A DNA stretch of 64,000 nucleotides, taken from Beijerinckiaceae bacterium. GTDB taxonomy: Bacteria; Pseudomonadota; Alphaproteobacteria; Rhizobiales; Beijerinckiaceae. Below, piece by piece: positions 8,958-17,307 of the stretch (position 1 is the first letter of the stretch; each line of letters starts with the position of its first letter). The DNA lies in assembly GCA_947454485.1 (NCBI GenBank), contig CANGJJ010000002.1, forward strand, positions 434,001 through 498,000. The letters run 5' to 3'. The notes below the pieces were generated by a model, which saw only the letters and a list, made by a program, of their open reading frames with translations, did no database searches and had not been told where the DNA came from. The position numbers and the translations under genes were made by a program.

Positions 8958-9839
8958 TTGCTGGGCGTTGTTCGACTTCTAAAAGACACAACACTTTATC
9001 TTGCCAAGGTAGATACAAAGTCACGCGCTCGGTTTTTTCTGCTGCGCGCTTTGTTCTATCCGCGCGAGATCGCGCGCTGGGTCGCCTTTATTGGTGATTA
9101 TGCGCGCACACTCGGTCTATTCGAAATCCCTTCTTATGTTTTACGCAAGCCTGTGCGTTCTTATGCGGCTTATGGATTGTCCATCCGCAAGCGCGTGGCT
9201 ATGGCTATGTCGCATCACCTCATCATGCGGGATGCCGCGCCCAGTTATATTCTGCAACAACTTTTCAGAGGGGACGCCATCGTCCTGAGCGCCCTGCAGG
9301 GGCGCAAATGCGCTTATGGTCTGCGTGCCATCATGGCGCATGAGACCTATCGTGAAGGCGAGATCGCTTTTCTGCTCAGCGATGCGAGTGGTGATCTTGC
9401 CAAGATCACCATGCTGGTTTTTGAGACGAGCCAAGGTGAACGTGCTCTGCTCATTGGTGGCTTGCAAGGACCGCGCGGAGATGATGCCAAGCAGCGTGTG
9501 ATTTTTTCAACGCGCGATCTTTTTGGGATGCGTCCCAAACAATTGGTTTTCGAAGCTGCAAAAGAATTCGCCCATTTACTGGGTTGCGAGACTCTCTTTG
9601 CTGTTTCCAATGCGCGCCATGTCTCCATTCAGGCTGATCGCTTGGCAGATAAGCTACATATTCGTGCAGACTATGATGTCTTCTGGAACGAACGTGGCTT
9701 GGAAATAGATCCGATCTATGGGTTCAGATTAAATCTTGCAAAGTTCCCCGCGCGCGACAGCGTCGCGGTCTCCAAAAAAGATCATCTGCGTCAGCAATTG
9801 CAGGTGGCTGTGTTAAAGCTAGTGGCGCATCCGCATTAA
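8958..9839 (+). CDS. VirK/YbjX (DUF535) family protein
   Basis: A protein of about 293 residues with the DUF535 hallmarks: a basic N-terminal region, a central IGGLQGP segment, then STRDLFGMRPKQLVFEAAKEFA and a SNARH segment. In enterobacteria VirK/YbjX proteins are linked to virulence and to resistance to membrane-active peptides, but their biochemical role is not settled. The best start in frame is TTG 8958, with GGAG about ten bases upstream. Its stop overlaps the stop of the convergent outer-membrane protein gene. It may have been paired functionally with the repeat protein upstream, 165 bases away. Confidence 0.75.
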   Translation: MLGVVRLLKDTTLYLAKVDTKSRARFFLLRALFYPREIARWVAFIGDYARTLGLFEIPSYVLRKPVRSYAAYGLSIRKRVAMAMSHHLIMRDAAPSYILQQLFRGDAIVLSALQGRKCAYGLRAIMAHETYREGEIAFLLSDASGDLAKITMLVFETSQGERALLIGGLQGPRGDDAKQRVIFSTRDLFGMRPKQLVFEAAKEFAHLLGCETLFAVSNARHVSIQADRLADKLHIRADYDVFWNERGLEIDPIYGFRLNLAKFPARDSVAVSKKDHLRQQLQVAVLKLVAHPH

Positions 9840-10840
9840 AAATGTAGTCCTATTTTTACCCGGATCTGATGCCGTTCGAAATGGGTGAGATCGAGCCCGT
9901 TGCTGAGACCTTTCTCATGTCCGCCGATCAGACCATTGTAAGCCAAACTCGCAAATGCGCCGTTCTTGGCGATTGTGAATGTTGGTCCAGCATAAAGCGC
10001 ATTGCCGCTATAGGTCGCCAGTGACAGGCCGTCATAGGCCCTCAGATAACGTGTCTCCGCGCCCAGAAAAACATTGGGTGCGATTTGATGTGTCAGTGCG
10101 AGAGCGAGGCCGATATTGGTGCCGCGCGACCAAGCCACCGTCCCGCGTTCGCGCACCACTTCCATATCATGCAGAAGATTGAGAGCGGCAAACCAGCGAT
10201 CAGGCACCAGCGTCCTGTCCAGAATGATCTTGTTTTCGGAGCCATATTTGCGCCCCTGAATGCCAGACAATTCATCTGAGACTGCAACGACCGGCTCGAC
10301 ATGAAGCGTCAGGCCAAAAGGTGATGTCGCACGGTTGAGCAGTCGATAGCGCAATTCGCCACCAAAGCCGTTGAACATGAATCGCGCCGTGACGGGCTCA
10401 ACATCTGCCTCATAACCCGAACGTGCATGGACCTTGTGATAGTCGCTGAGCAGGCTCACAGAGGCCGACAGATCATGCGTGAAAGCGTGAGCCAATTCGA
10501 GCTTTTGACCGATTCCGACATAATGCGAGCTGCGCTTGCCAAGCCGCCCCACTGTCTCAAAAGCAACTTTGCTTTCGCCAGATGGATGCGTGTCTGACCC
10601 CAAGGTGAAGCCAAAGATGATTTCGCTTTCGACGCCGTGATCATGCGCGCCGCCATGGGCGTGGCTGTGGCTATGGGTAGAGACGCTCTGCCGCTCGTTA
10701 GCGGCTGCTTCCACATCGCCATTGCGGAAGGCGCGCAGTTCGACCGCCTCCTGTCCAAAGGCAGGTTCAGCCTCTTGGGCCTGTGCTGTCATGAAAAGGG
10801 CCGCGCTCAGGACAAGCGCGGCCACCAATGCCGTCTTCAT
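9836..10840 (-). CDS. His-rich outer-membrane beta-barrel protein, probably zinc-linked
   Basis: The 334-residue protein has a clear Sec signal peptide (cleavage near AQAQ, residue 22). A short N-terminal extension holds six histidines between residues 56 and 68 (HSHSHAHGGAHDH). The rest alternates polar and hydrophobic residues and ends HQIRVKIGLHF, with the C-terminal phenylalanine typical of outer-membrane barrels. The His cluster suggests metal binding. AGGGA lies upstream of ATG 10840, and a Zur-type palindrome overlaps a good promoter 19-36 bases before the start. Together these suggest a zinc-responsive outer-membrane protein. I do not recognise a named family, and the transported or bound substrate is inference. 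Confidence 0.8.
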   Translation of the reverse strand: MKTALVAALVLSAALFMTAQAQEAEPAFGQEAVELRAFRNGDVEAAANERQSVSTHSHSHAHGGAHDHGVESEIIFGFTLGSDTHPSGESKVAFETVGRLGKRSSHYVGIGQKLELAHAFTHDLSASVSLLSDYHKVHARSGYEADVEPVTARFMFNGFGGELRYRLLNRATSPFGLTLHVEPVVAVSDELSGIQGRKYGSENKIILDRTLVPDRWFAALNLLHDMEVVRERGTVAWSRGTNIGLALALTHQIAPNVFLGAETRYLRAYDGLSLATYSGNALYAGPTFTIAKNGAFASLAYNGLIGGHEKGLSNGLDLTHFERHQIRVKIGLHF

Positions 10841-10856
10841 CGAAGATCCCTAGTCG

Positions 10857-10893
10857 ATGTAATATTATAACATTACGTCTTCTAGTGGATCAA
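10857..10893 (-). promoter_or_regulatory. Sigma70-type promoter overlapped by a Zur-like operator
   Basis: On the minus strand TTGATC (10893-10888) and TATAAT (10869-10864) are 18 bases apart and resemble -35 and -10 boxes. The -10 lies inside the 18-base imperfect palindrome at 10859-10876, which reads GTAATATTATAACATTAC on the plus strand. This is very close to the GTAATGTTATAACATTAC type of site described for Zur, the zinc-sensing Fur-family repressor, in alphaproteobacteria. Binding there would block the promoter of the His-rich outer-membrane protein. Confidence 0.7.
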
Positions 10894-10906
10894 CTCGACC
10901 GGAGCC

Positions 10907-11329
10907 TCAAGCGGCCTCGTCAGATGTGGGGGCCGCTGGCTTGGCCTGCATGGCATCCCAAGAATAGGCTCCAGCGCCCACGACCCCAAAGGCCATAAAG
11001 GCCCCGAGGATGGTGAGGTTTTTCAGGAAATGGGTCAGCTGGTTGAAGTCGCCAAAGGCTGTATGGGCCAATGAGGCGGCTGCGATAGAATAAAGGCCGA
11101 GCAAGACCGCAGCAGGACGGGTTTTGAAACCAAGGATAAGAGCCAAGGCGCCAGCCAGTTCGAAGACGCCGGCGGCATAGACGCTGGCATGTGCCATGGG
11201 GACGCCCAGTTTCTCAAAGAAGCCGACGTAAAAATCGTAGCGGACGAATTTGTAATAGCCCGACACGGCAAAGAGCACCGACGCCAAAAGGCGCCCGATT
11301 AAAAGCATGAGATTCTGCATGGCATTCAT
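10907..11329 (-). CDS. DoxX-family membrane protein
   Basis: A 140-residue integral membrane protein with four hydrophobic segments. It begins MNAMQNLMLLIGRLLASVLF and contains SGYYKF and the GAxELxGALALILGFKTR region typical of DoxX/DoxD-like proteins. These are small inner-membrane proteins, some implicated in thiosulfate:quinone oxidoreduction or redox-stress responses. ATG 11329 was chosen because GGGAGG lies just upstream. The frame is open for a further 86 codons, but that stretch is not membrane-like. Its stop is 14 bases from the -35 box of the next gene. Confidence 0.85.
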   Translation of the reverse strand: MNAMQNLMLLIGRLLASVLFAVSGYYKFVRYDFYVGFFEKLGVPMAHASVYAAGVFELAGALALILGFKTRPAAVLLGLYSIAAASLAHTAFGDFNQLTHFLKNLTILGAFMAFGVVGAGAYSWDAMQAKPAAPTSDEAA

Positions 11330-11657
11330 ATGATCCTCCCCCTTCACGCCGTGTTGGAGCGTGAAGCGCGAGGGTGATGACATTTTGAGCACTTGGCAAG
11401 ATGACCCGCGCTCGCCTTTCAGCTGCCGCAATCTCGAGCTTGACTGAAGCCGTGACAGAAAGCTGGGCCCGAGTTTTCCACGCGCCATCCTGAACTTAAG
11501 TATTAATGAAGCAAGAAATGAATTTAAGCTTGGCTTTGTCATAAATCCTTTGTCATATGTTCGCTCAGATAAATGCAATCTATTCAAATAATCGCAAAAT
11601 AAAGTACAACCAAACCACCTTTCGAAAAGCCATGCTTTTCACATCTTGGATATTCTG

Positions 11658-12440
11658 ATGCAGCACGCACTTTGGTTTCAAATTCCCAGATCGATCCGCT
11701 ATGTCTTTATGAGATACCTTTTTGGTATCTCGAAGGACTATCGCAAGACTGGCCGCGTTGTTCTGCACAATCGTCTGTTATTGGCGGCGCGTTATATTGA
11801 GGGTGATGGCATCGAGATCGGTGGCCTCAATCGCCCGCTCAAAGTCGGGCGCAATGCGCGTGTTAAATATGTGGACCGCTTTTCAGGCGAAGCGCTGAAG
11901 AAAAATTATTTCGGCACACGTGTGCGCATCCGCATTTTGCGCCCGGACATTGTCGCCAATGGCGAGACGCTCGACCCGATCGCAGATGGTAGCCAGTCTT
12001 TCGTCATCGCCAATCATGTCGTGGAGCATTTCGAAAATCCGATCCTCTTTTTCAAAAACGCCTTCCGCGTTCTGAAGGATGGCGGGATTTTGTTTCTCGC
12101 CGTGCCTGATAAGGAGAAGACTTTCGATCATCGTCGCCCCGTCACCCCTTATGACCATATCAAGCGGGATTTTCTGGACGGGCCAGAAGCGTCAAAGGCT
12201 GCACACTTTCTCGAATATGCGTCGCTGACGGGCGAAGAGGTTTTGGAAGGCGCGGCAGCGGTCGCCAAAGCTGATGAGCTGCTGCGTGAGGATCAGACGA
12301 TCCATTATCATGTGTGGGACATCGAGGCGATGGTCGAGATGATCACCAAGATCCGCGAAGACTTCGGCCTTACCTTCCGCATTCGCTGCATGCTCTCAAC
12401 AGGCAATGAATGCATCTTCATTCTGGAAAAGCAGGCTTGA
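11658..12440 (+). CDS. Class I SAM-dependent methyltransferase
   Basis: About 260 residues. Motif I appears as IEIGGLNRPL, the acidic loop as KYVDRF, and the post-I region as the segment SFVIANHVVEHFENP followed by FRVLKDGGILFLAVPD. These are characteristic of the methyltransferase-11 group often found among polysaccharide and cell-envelope genes. The substrate cannot be inferred. ATG 11658 is the first ATG of the frame; no clear ribosome site is visible, and a start at Met 18 (MRYLFG) is possible. A perfect 8-bp inverted repeat with a TTTTT loop lies within the first codons (11711-11731). The gene is divergent from doxX across a 328-base gap with no other gene. Confidence 0.8.
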   Translation: MQHALWFQIPRSIRYVFMRYLFGISKDYRKTGRVVLHNRLLLAARYIEGDGIEIGGLNRPLKVGRNARVKYVDRFSGEALKKNYFGTRVRIRILRPDIVANGETLDPIADGSQSFVIANHVVEHFENPILFFKNAFRVLKDGGILFLAVPDKEKTFDHRRPVTPYDHIKRDFLDGPEASKAAHFLEYASLTGEEVLEGAAAVAKADELLREDQTIHYHVWDIEAMVEMITKIREDFGLTFRIRCMLSTGNECIFILEKQA

Positions 12441-12444
12441 TGAC

Positions 12445-12463
12445 GGGCGGGTGACGCCCGCCC
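12445..12463. terminator. Hairpin between convergent genes
   Basis: GGGCGGG and CCCGCCC form a 7-bp GC stem between the stop of the methyltransferase gene and the stop of the ModA-like gene. There is no T-run, so it could be a weak or Rho-assisted terminator for both directions. Confidence 0.45.
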
Positions 12464-12469
12464 CTCTGA

Positions 12470-13228
12470 TCAGTGAGGGCGCTCCATGCCCTTGTCTTTC
12501 AAAATCGCGATTGCCTCAGGTCCGCTCATAGCGCTGATGAAAGCCTCTGCTGCTTGCACCTGCGAGCTCTTGGTTGATCGTGCGCCACGATAGACTGTGT
12601 AGTTTTGAATATCGGCGGGCAGTGGCCCAATCAATTTGGCGCCCGGCACAGCCAGAATTTCACTGATCTGATGAATGGCGATCTCAGCCTCACCCGTCAC
12701 GACTCGCGTGGCCACAAGGCCGCCTGGCACCAGAACGAGCTTGGGCTGCAACTGATCAGCGATCCCCCATGTCTGGAACAACTCAGCCAGATAAATGCCG
12801 CTGGAGCCGCCAGCTTTTGGGTCAATGACTCCAATGGATTTTGCTTTCAACAAAGTCGCCTTGAAAGCCTGCGTTGAGGATATGTCAGGGGCGGGCGCAC
12901 CCTCCTTCACCGCCACACCAATGGCAACGCGGGCGACATCGGCTTGCGGTTGCGCAGCGAGCAGGGATTTGTTGGTGAGGGATGCCACACCGGCGGGCGG
13001 CAAGAAGACCACATCGAAGGCCTCGCCACCCTCGATGCGCTTGGCCAAGGCGCCAGCCGTATCATTGTCGAGTGTCACTGTGTGGCCGGTGGTTTTTTCA
13101 AAATAAGGGACGAGCGCACTGACGACAGGCTTGAAGGCCCCGGCGGTCAGAATTTTTAGCTCAGCGCCTTGCGCTTGTACCAAGGCCAGCCCCATCCATG
13201 CGCTTATGCAGATCGCGAATCTCTTCAT
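12470..13228 (-). CDS. ModA-like periplasmic substrate-binding protein (orphan)
   Basis: This 252-residue protein has a Sec signal peptide (MKRFAICISAWMGLALVQAQG) followed directly by AELKILTAGAFKPVV, the opening of the molybdate/ModA-type periplasmic binding fold. Later come FDVVFLPP and GSSGIYLAELF. The key anion-binding serines of true ModA are not obvious, so the ligand is open. ATG 13228 is preceded by GGGGCGGA. No ABC permease or ATPase gene is adjacent. A related protein of almost identical length occurs at 28105-28857, also alone. The pair may serve sensing or an unlinked transporter. Confidence 0.8.
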   Translation of the reverse strand: MKRFAICISAWMGLALVQAQGAELKILTAGAFKPVVSALVPYFEKTTGHTVTLDNDTAGALAKRIEGGEAFDVVFLPPAGVASLTNKSLLAAQPQADVARVAIGVAVKEGAPAPDISSTQAFKATLLKAKSIGVIDPKAGGSSGIYLAELFQTWGIADQLQPKLVLVPGGLVATRVVTGEAEIAIHQISEILAVPGAKLIGPLPADIQNYTVYRGARSTKSSQVQAAEAFISAMSGPEAIAILKDKGMERPH

Positions 13229-13382
13229 AGTCCGCCCCGTCTCGTTGTGTCCGCAACTATAAGCCATTTGCTGCGGGCGAAAAGAGCGCCCGCCAAAGTC
13301 TGATCAGGCAGAGCTGGGCAAATAGGCAATGATTGGGCAGTATAACCAAACTGTGACCGACCAGTTTGAAAGATGAGGGGCA

Positions 13383-13856
13383 ATGACGAGAATGAAAGCA
13401 CTTCAAGTGTCGCTGGTTTGCAGCCTCGTCAGTTCTGTCTCTTGCGGGGCTGCTCAGGCGCAGGATGCACTTTTTTTCAGCGCCCCATCGAAGAACATCA
13501 ACTGCGTCTATGATCGCAATGATGATAACAAAGGCCAGCCCTATCTTCGCTGCGACATTGGCCAATTCACACCCAGCCTGACAGTTGTCCCGCAACAGTC
13601 GGCAGAAGAGATCGAAGTCATGGGCAAATGCACTCTGCCCAAAATGCGCGCCTTTGTGATTGGCAAAAATGCACCGACAACCTCAACTTATTGCCCGACC
13701 GATGCGCCCATTGGTGAACGCCAGACGGTGATCCCTTACGGTAGCACCTGGCAATATGATGGCTTTACGTGCATCTCTGAGACAAGCGGCATGACTTGCC
13801 GTAACAATTTGGGTCACGGCTTCTCACTCTCGCGTGCCTCACAGAAACTGTTCTGA
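13383..13856 (+). CDS. Exported DUF6636-type cysteine-rich protein
   Basis: A 157-residue protein with a signal peptide (cleavage near AQAQ, residue 27). The mature part begins FFSAPSKNINCVYD and ends MTCRNNLGHGFSLSRASQKLF. Those two framing motifs and six or so spaced cysteines match the DUF6636 family of small exported proteins of unknown function. GAGGGG just upstream supports ATG 13383. It is divergent from the ModA-like gene and convergent with the GST gene. Confidence 0.78.
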   Translation: MTRMKALQVSLVCSLVSSVSCGAAQAQDALFFSAPSKNINCVYDRNDDNKGQPYLRCDIGQFTPSLTVVPQQSAEEIEVMGKCTLPKMRAFVIGKNAPTTSTYCPTDAPIGERQTVIPYGSTWQYDGFTCISETSGMTCRNNLGHGFSLSRASQKLF

Positions 13857-13863
13857 CGCGCCC

Positions 13864-14667
13864 TCACATTGCCGCGACAATCGGCGCAAAGAGGGTCTTC
13901 ACTTCGCCCGAGAGGGGCGCAGAAATACGCTTATATTTTGCGTGATCCTCATCCGACACATAATCGAGGATCGCCGCTTTGAAACTCGGCCGCGCCTTGA
14001 TGGCCTGATACCAGCGTGAGACCTGAGGGAAATGCTCTTCCCATAGATGCGCAATTTCGAGCATTTCGAGCCGGTAGAAAAAGGATGCAAGGCCGGCATC
14101 GGCCAGTGAGAACTCATCACCCACCAGCCATTTGCTTGTGCCGAGCGCCTGTTCCATCTGCGCGAAGTGACGCGCAAAACGACCCAAAGCCTCTTTGGTG
14201 ATGGAAGAGTTAAGCCCCTCGTCCATCATCCGGCGCCATTTCTCGCGTTTGGCCAGATCCGGGATTTTGGAATAGCGCGCCAGCTGCTCTTCTTTGGATT
14301 TTTCCAAAAGCTCATGACGAAAGACCATAGAGGCCGTCATTGTATTGATCGCATCGTGGATGAGATCCTCCTTGCGCGTCCACAAATGCATCTGAGCGCG
14401 CGCAAAGGGCGAGATGGGACGTAGGGGATGATCCGCAAAAGCCTCGTCGAGATATTCGTTGATGACGGTTGATTCGATCAAAACCTGCCCGTCATGAATA
14501 AGGGCCGGCACAGCCGCATTGGGATTGATCTTCATATAGTCGGGATTGAATTGCTCGCCCTTGTGAAGATTGATCAGCCGCCCTTCAAAAGCGATCTGCT
14601 TCTCTGCCAAGACAACCCGCACTTTTGCAGCGCATACGGCGGTCGTGGCATGGTACAAAATAATCAT
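13864..14667 (-). CDS. Glutathione S-transferase family protein
   Basis: A 267-residue protein with an N-terminal thioredoxin-like domain (MIILYHATTAVCAAKVRVVL, then NPNAAVPALIHDGQVLIEST, which carries the cis-proline and the ES glutathione-binding turn) and a C-terminal helical domain ending in SLADAGLASFFYRLEML. It probably conjugates or reduces using glutathione; the substrate is unknown. GGGAGG seven bases upstream fixes ATG 14667. It is longer than the typical 200-230 residues of bacterial GSTs because of extra helices between about residues 115 and 165. Confidence 0.85.
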   Translation of the reverse strand: MIILYHATTAVCAAKVRVVLAEKQIAFEGRLINLHKGEQFNPDYMKINPNAAVPALIHDGQVLIESTVINEYLDEAFADHPLRPISPFARAQMHLWTRKEDLIHDAINTMTASMVFRHELLEKSKEEQLARYSKIPDLAKREKWRRMMDEGLNSSITKEALGRFARHFAQMEQALGTSKWLVGDEFSLADAGLASFFYRLEMLEIAHLWEEHFPQVSRWYQAIKARPSFKAAILDYVSDEDHAKYKRISAPLSGEVKTLFAPIVAAM

Positions 14668-14736
14668 CACAGAGCCTCCCGATGTTTTAAAGAGGCAAAC
14701 ATGGGAGGGACTTGAAGTCAAACGAGGGAGTTGCCC

Positions 14737-15033
14737 TCAATTGCGCAAGCAATAATTACCGCTGGTATTGTATCCGCTAGGACATGAGCCAGAGCGATGA
14801 ATGGCCGGTTTGCCGCCATCGCTCATCAAACAATAATTGCCGCTTGTGTTGTAACCGCTCGGGCAGGAGCCATTCCGCTCGATGACGGGTTTGGCATTGC
14901 TGGAGGGGACGCAGTAATTGCCGCTCGTATTATAGCCACTGGGGCATGAGCCATTGCGGATGATGGCCTGCTGCGCCGATGCATGTGCGATTGCTGAAAG
15001 GCTGATGATGCCAGCCAGAGTGATGATGCGCAT
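14737..15033 (-). CDS. Small exported protein with three SCPSGYNTSGNYC repeats
   Basis: This 98-residue protein has a Sec signal peptide (MRIITLAGIISLSAIAHASA) and then three near-identical repeats of about 24 residues. Each contains G-S-C-P-S-G-Y-N-T-S-G-N-Y-C, with two cysteines eleven residues apart, introduced by I-x-R-N/S-G. The repeats occupy nearly the whole mature protein. The even number of cysteines suggests one disulphide per repeat. AGGAG seven bases upstream supports ATG 15033. I know of no assigned function. The repeats are also close to identical at the DNA level, pointing to recent expansion or strong constraint. Confidence 0.75.
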   Translation of the reverse strand: MRIITLAGIISLSAIAHASAQQAIIRNGSCPSGYNTSGNYCVPSSNAKPVIERNGSCPSGYNTSGNYCLMSDGGKPAIHRSGSCPSGYNTSGNYCLRN

Positions 15034-15227
15034 CTCATATCTCCTGATCGGTGCGCCGATGATGACCCTAATGGCGATACGTTGAGCCATATCTCAAGGG
15101 TATATTATCTGAGCCCCTCGAAGAAACGCCTCTTCATAGATCAAATCAAAGATGAACTAAAATATATCTGCATTCGACCGTTTACTAGCCAGATGTCCTC
15201 AGGACTTGTGAGCGTGGGTGCGGTTCA

Positions 15228-17186
15228 ATGAGCGCCGTTATAGGGTTTTCGACCATCCGCGCCTTGAGGGCGGAGAGCCAGCTACAGCCCGCTATGAAGG
15301 CGTCTGCGTCGCTGCCGGTCAAAACCATCGCCTCCCCCACCAAGAGCGTTCTCATTCGCCTGTCGGCCGAGGCCGTTGCCAAAGCGCAGCCTATGGCGCC
15401 GGCCGCAGATGCGGGCGCGCCCACAGCACTGACTTTCGATGGGACCCGCGCCGGGATTTATGAGCAACAAGCGACCACGGGCCAGATCACACAGGCGAGC
15501 GGCAATAGCGCACAAGCGACGATCACACTGACTGCGGGCAAAACCTATAAGCTCGATTCAGCCTTCGGTTATTCTTATGCCGGCACAAAGCCGACGCTGA
15601 AATTGAGTTTGATCGACGCGAATGGAAAAGTGGTTGCTACCAGCACAACCCCTGACAAGGCCCTGCAGGTCGCGATCAAAACAACTGGCACCTATACGTT
15701 GCAACTAGAGGTCTCCAACGCGAAGGGAAAAGTCGCCAACAATGCGACCCTGACGGCCTATCAGATGAATGTGCATGAGCTTAAACCAAAGCTGCCTGCA
15801 TCATCTGGCAACACCAATGTCAACGCGGTACTCAGTGGCAGTTGGTGGCATGATTTGGGTGCGGTTGCCTCTGCCCCCGTCGACCCCACCAAGAAAATCA
15901 CTGATGGTCTTTATTCGCTGACAACCAGCAGCGCGAAACACACCGTGACTTATAGCTTCCTCGATAGTTCCAGCTATTCCTGGCTGAGCGCGACGGACAA
16001 AAATGGATTTGCTGCGCTCGATGCGGATCAGGAAAGCGCGGTCAAAAAAGCCTTCGATTATCTCTCGACCTTGATCAATGTGACATTTGAAGAAGCGACC
16101 TCCGTCGACAGTGCGGACATTAGTTTTGGCATGAATGATCAAACAGCCAGTGCGGGCTATGCGCTCTATCCGCATGCCAATGGCTCCAATCCCTCCGTGC
16201 TGATGCTGGATAACAGCAACAATCCGGGCAATGCAGGTGCAAGTCTCGGGACAGCAGGAACTTATGGCTGGGAAACCCTCGTCCATGAAGTTGGGCACAC
16301 ATTGGGCCTCAAACATCCGGGAAATTACAATGCAGGCGGCGGAACAACGCCGGGGCCATATTTGCCTGCAGCAACGGACAACCGTCGCATGTCACTCATG
16401 TCCTACAATAATCCGACCGATGGTTATCAAATCAACGCCACGGCTACGAGCGCGACGGGTTACAGCTATTCTGCATCGCCGGTAAATCCCTTAACTCTTG
16501 GGGTCTATGACATTGCGGCCCTGCAGTATTTATATGGCGCCAAGACTGACACGACGACATCGACAGCTCTTACCCTCGCCGACGGATATCAGAATATCCA
16601 GACGATATGGGCGCCCAAGGGTATTGCTGTGGATGCCAGCAGCACGACGCGGTCAAACATTTTTGACTTGCGAGGAGGCGCCTATAGTTCCGTGGCGATC
16701 CGCACCTCTGCAGATGCCCTCGCCGATGTCACTCAACAACTCACCGGTACAATGTCTGCGGCGACCGCTGGTGTCGCAGCCAAGTCGATCATGTCAGCCA
16801 AGTCGACCATTGGCACTGCGACAGGTGGCACCAAGCAAGTCGCAAACAGTGCACTTTATTACACCGGCAAAAATGATCTTGGTCTCGCCTATGGAAGCTC
16901 CATGACCAGCGTGACAGGCGGTAAGGCAGCGGACAGTTTTTATGCCAGCCGATATTCAACGACCTTGGATGGTGGAGATGGAGCCGACACAGTCTATCTG
17001 ACAGGCGCAGCGGCTGACTGGAAAATTGGAACCAAGGCTTTGACCGGCACAAAAGGTAGTTTCAACTATGGTTCCGACGCCAGTGTGACTTTGACCAATG
17101 CGAAAACCAATGCACAGATCACGGTCAAACAAATCGAGGCCTATGCTTTTTATAATGATCTGACCCTGTCTGTGACGCGGAGCTGA
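15228..17186 (+). CDS. Serralysin-like secreted zinc metalloprotease (M10 family)
   Basis: The 652-residue protein carries the extended zinc motif HEVGHTLGLKHPG at about residues 353-365 and the Met-turn SLMSYN at about 388-393, the hallmarks of serralysins. An N-terminal part of about 200 residues contains a pre-peptidase-C-like beta domain (TITLTAGKTYKLDSAF...). The C-terminus has only one weak RTX-like nonapeptide segment (LDGGDGADTVYL, about 577-590). It has no Sec signal, as usual for type I secreted proteases, but no type I exporter or inhibitor gene lies nearby. ATG 15228 lacks a strong ribosome site. Confidence 0.85.
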   Translation: MSAVIGFSTIRALRAESQLQPAMKASASLPVKTIASPTKSVLIRLSAEAVAKAQPMAPAADAGAPTALTFDGTRAGIYEQQATTGQITQASGNSAQATITLTAGKTYKLDSAFGYSYAGTKPTLKLSLIDANGKVVATSTTPDKALQVAIKTTGTYTLQLEVSNAKGKVANNATLTAYQMNVHELKPKLPASSGNTNVNAVLSGSWWHDLGAVASAPVDPTKKITDGLYSLTTSSAKHTVTYSFLDSSSYSWLSATDKNGFAALDADQESAVKKAFDYLSTLINVTFEEATSVDSADISFGMNDQTASAGYALYPHANGSNPSVLMLDNSNNPGNAGASLGTAGTYGWETLVHEVGHTLGLKHPGNYNAGGGTTPGPYLPAATDNRRMSLMSYNNPTDGYQINATATSATGYSYSASPVNPLTLGVYDIAALQYLYGAKTDTTTSTALTLADGYQNIQTIWAPKGIAVDASSTTRSNIFDLRGGAYSSVAIRTSADALADVTQQLTGTMSAATAGVAAKSIMSAKSTIGTATGGTKQVANSALYYTGKNDLGLAYGSSMTSVTGGKAADSFYASRYSTTLDGGDGADTVYLTGAAADWKIGTKALTGTKGSFNYGSDASVTLTNAKTNAQITVKQIEAYAFYNDLTLSVTRS

Positions 17187-17307
17187 GGCATTTAGGGGTC
17201 AATCTGGCCCTCGCAGGCATCGTCACCCTAAAAAACACCGATGAGCCCGCAATCCAATCGCCTTTTGCTGCGTAGACATTAAAGACACGCGCAAAAGAGT
17301 GGGCTTT

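Noticed and set aside
11330-11587. N-terminal extension of the doxX frame (86 codons)
   Set aside because: The added residues are not membrane-like, and a strong GGGAGG site precedes ATG 11329.
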